A stretch of 13,560 nucleotides of DNA from JANQKX01 sp039028695 (GTDB lineage Bacteria; Pseudomonadota; Alphaproteobacteria; Kiloniellales; Kiloniellaceae), in the NCBI GenBank assembly GCA_039028695.1, contig JBCCHN010000140.1, forward strand, positions 1 to 13,560, given 5' to 3'. Positions 13,069-13,560 of this stretch are shown piece by piece. A program made the position numbers and the translations under genes. Within the stretch, counting starts at the first letter, position 1, and each line of letters opens with the position of its first letter. The notes under the pieces were generated by a model, which was not told where the DNA came from, ran no database searches, and was given only the letters and a program-made list of their open reading frames with translations.

Positions 13069-13560
13069 ATGACCCAGGTAAAATCCGATTTCCTTCACAG
13101 CGTCACAGCACGCGGCTTTCTGCACCAATGCACTGATCTGGAGGGCTTGGACGACCTCCTGTCGACGGGACCGGTTTCGGCTTATATCGGCTACGACTGC
13201 ACCAGCGACTCCCTGCATGTGGGCAGCTTGGTGACGATTTTACTGATGCGCAAATTTCAGCAATGCGGCCATAAGCCGATTATCTTAATGGGCGGCGGCA
13301 CCACCAAGGTGGGCGACCCCTCGGGCAAGGACGAGAGCCGTCAACTGCTGAGCGACGAGGACATCGCCCACAACATGGAGAAGATCAAGGGCATCTTCAG
13401 CCAGTTCTTAGGCTTTGGCGACGGCCCCAACGATGCGGTCATGGTCAACAACAATGATTGGCTCGCCGGCCTCAATTACATCGATTTCCTCAGGGACTAC
13501 GGGCGGCATTTTTCCATTAACCGCATGCTCTCCTTCGACTCGGTGAAGTTGCGCCTGGAC
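13069..13560 (+). CDS. tyrS: tyrosyl-tRNA synthetase, N-terminal part (runs off window)
   Basis: The first 164 residues of a class I tyrosyl-tRNA synthetase, which attaches tyrosine to tRNA-Tyr; the full protein is normally a little over 400 residues. The tyrosine pocket strand AYIGYD is at 38-43, the HIGH-equivalent signature is HVGS (50-53), and the GGGTTKVGDPSGK loop (75-87) is typical of bacterial TyrRS. The KMSKS loop and RNA-binding domain lie beyond the window edge. I take the ATG at 13069, which gives the usual distance to AYIGYD; the ribosome binding site is weak (GAAGAA about 10 bases upstream). It is divergent from anmK. Confidence 0.95.
   Translation, partial: MTQVKSDFLHSVTARGFLHQCTDLEGLDDLLSTGPVSAYIGYDCTSDSLHVGSLVTILLMRKFQQCGHKPIILMGGGTTKVGDPSGKDESRQLLSDEDIAHNMEKIKGIFSQFLGFGDGPNDAVMVNNNDWLAGLNYIDFLRDYGRHFSINRMLSFDSVKLRLD

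Overview
The window looks like chromosomal DNA of a free-living alphaproteobacterium, probably Rhodospirillales-like. This rests on the type of MnmA, the adrenodoxin-like [2Fe-2S] ferredoxin, the short serine acetyltransferase with a C-terminal coiled coil, and the order tyrS / anmK / hydrolase / cysE / iscR / cysteine desulfurases. The genus cannot be read from the sequence. There are no rRNAs, tRNAs, insertion sequences or CRISPR arrays.

Layout. Bases 1-547 hold no gene I can support; 181-480 is about 30% G+C by hand count, far below the coding DNA that follows. A small predicted membrane protein (548-748), a large TPR-sulfotransferase fusion (832-2847) and a DUF6445-like putative Fe(II)/2-oxoglutarate oxygenase (2891-3556) follow on the plus strand; they may form a modification cassette of unknown substrate. 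Converging on them are mnmA (tRNA 2-thiolation, 3559-4722) and an upstream two-part alpha/beta hydrolase (4781-6154). A signal-peptide DUF302 protein (6251-6724) runs on the plus strand. The core is a minus-strand operon from 10815 down to 6751: cysE, iscR, two different class I cysteine desulfurases, and ferredoxin. A COG2945-type hydrolase (11104-11766) is divergent from cysE and converges with anmK (11801-12877), which is divergent from tyrS (13069 to the window end, incomplete).

How the genes fit together. CysE makes O-acetylserine for cysteine, the desulfurases take persulfide sulfur from cysteine, IscR is the likely Fe-S-sensing regulator, the ferredoxin is the likely electron donor, and MnmA is a known consumer of IscS-derived sulfur. 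No scaffold or carrier (IscU, IscA, HscA/B, SufBCD) is encoded here, so cluster assembly must be completed elsewhere.

The most unusual signal is the cysE-iscR junction. Three copies of a 10-bp core, exactly 17 bp apart, carry a stop/start overlap and a Shine-Dalgarno-like stretch. They create three consecutive six-codon reading frames that link the cysE stop to the iscR start, each overlapping the next by 4 nt (ATGA, ATGA, ATGA, then GTGA), and every frame ends Pro-TGA. The cores are identical while the 7-nt segments between them have diverged, which suggests selection on the core, either as a translation relay or as a protein-binding array.
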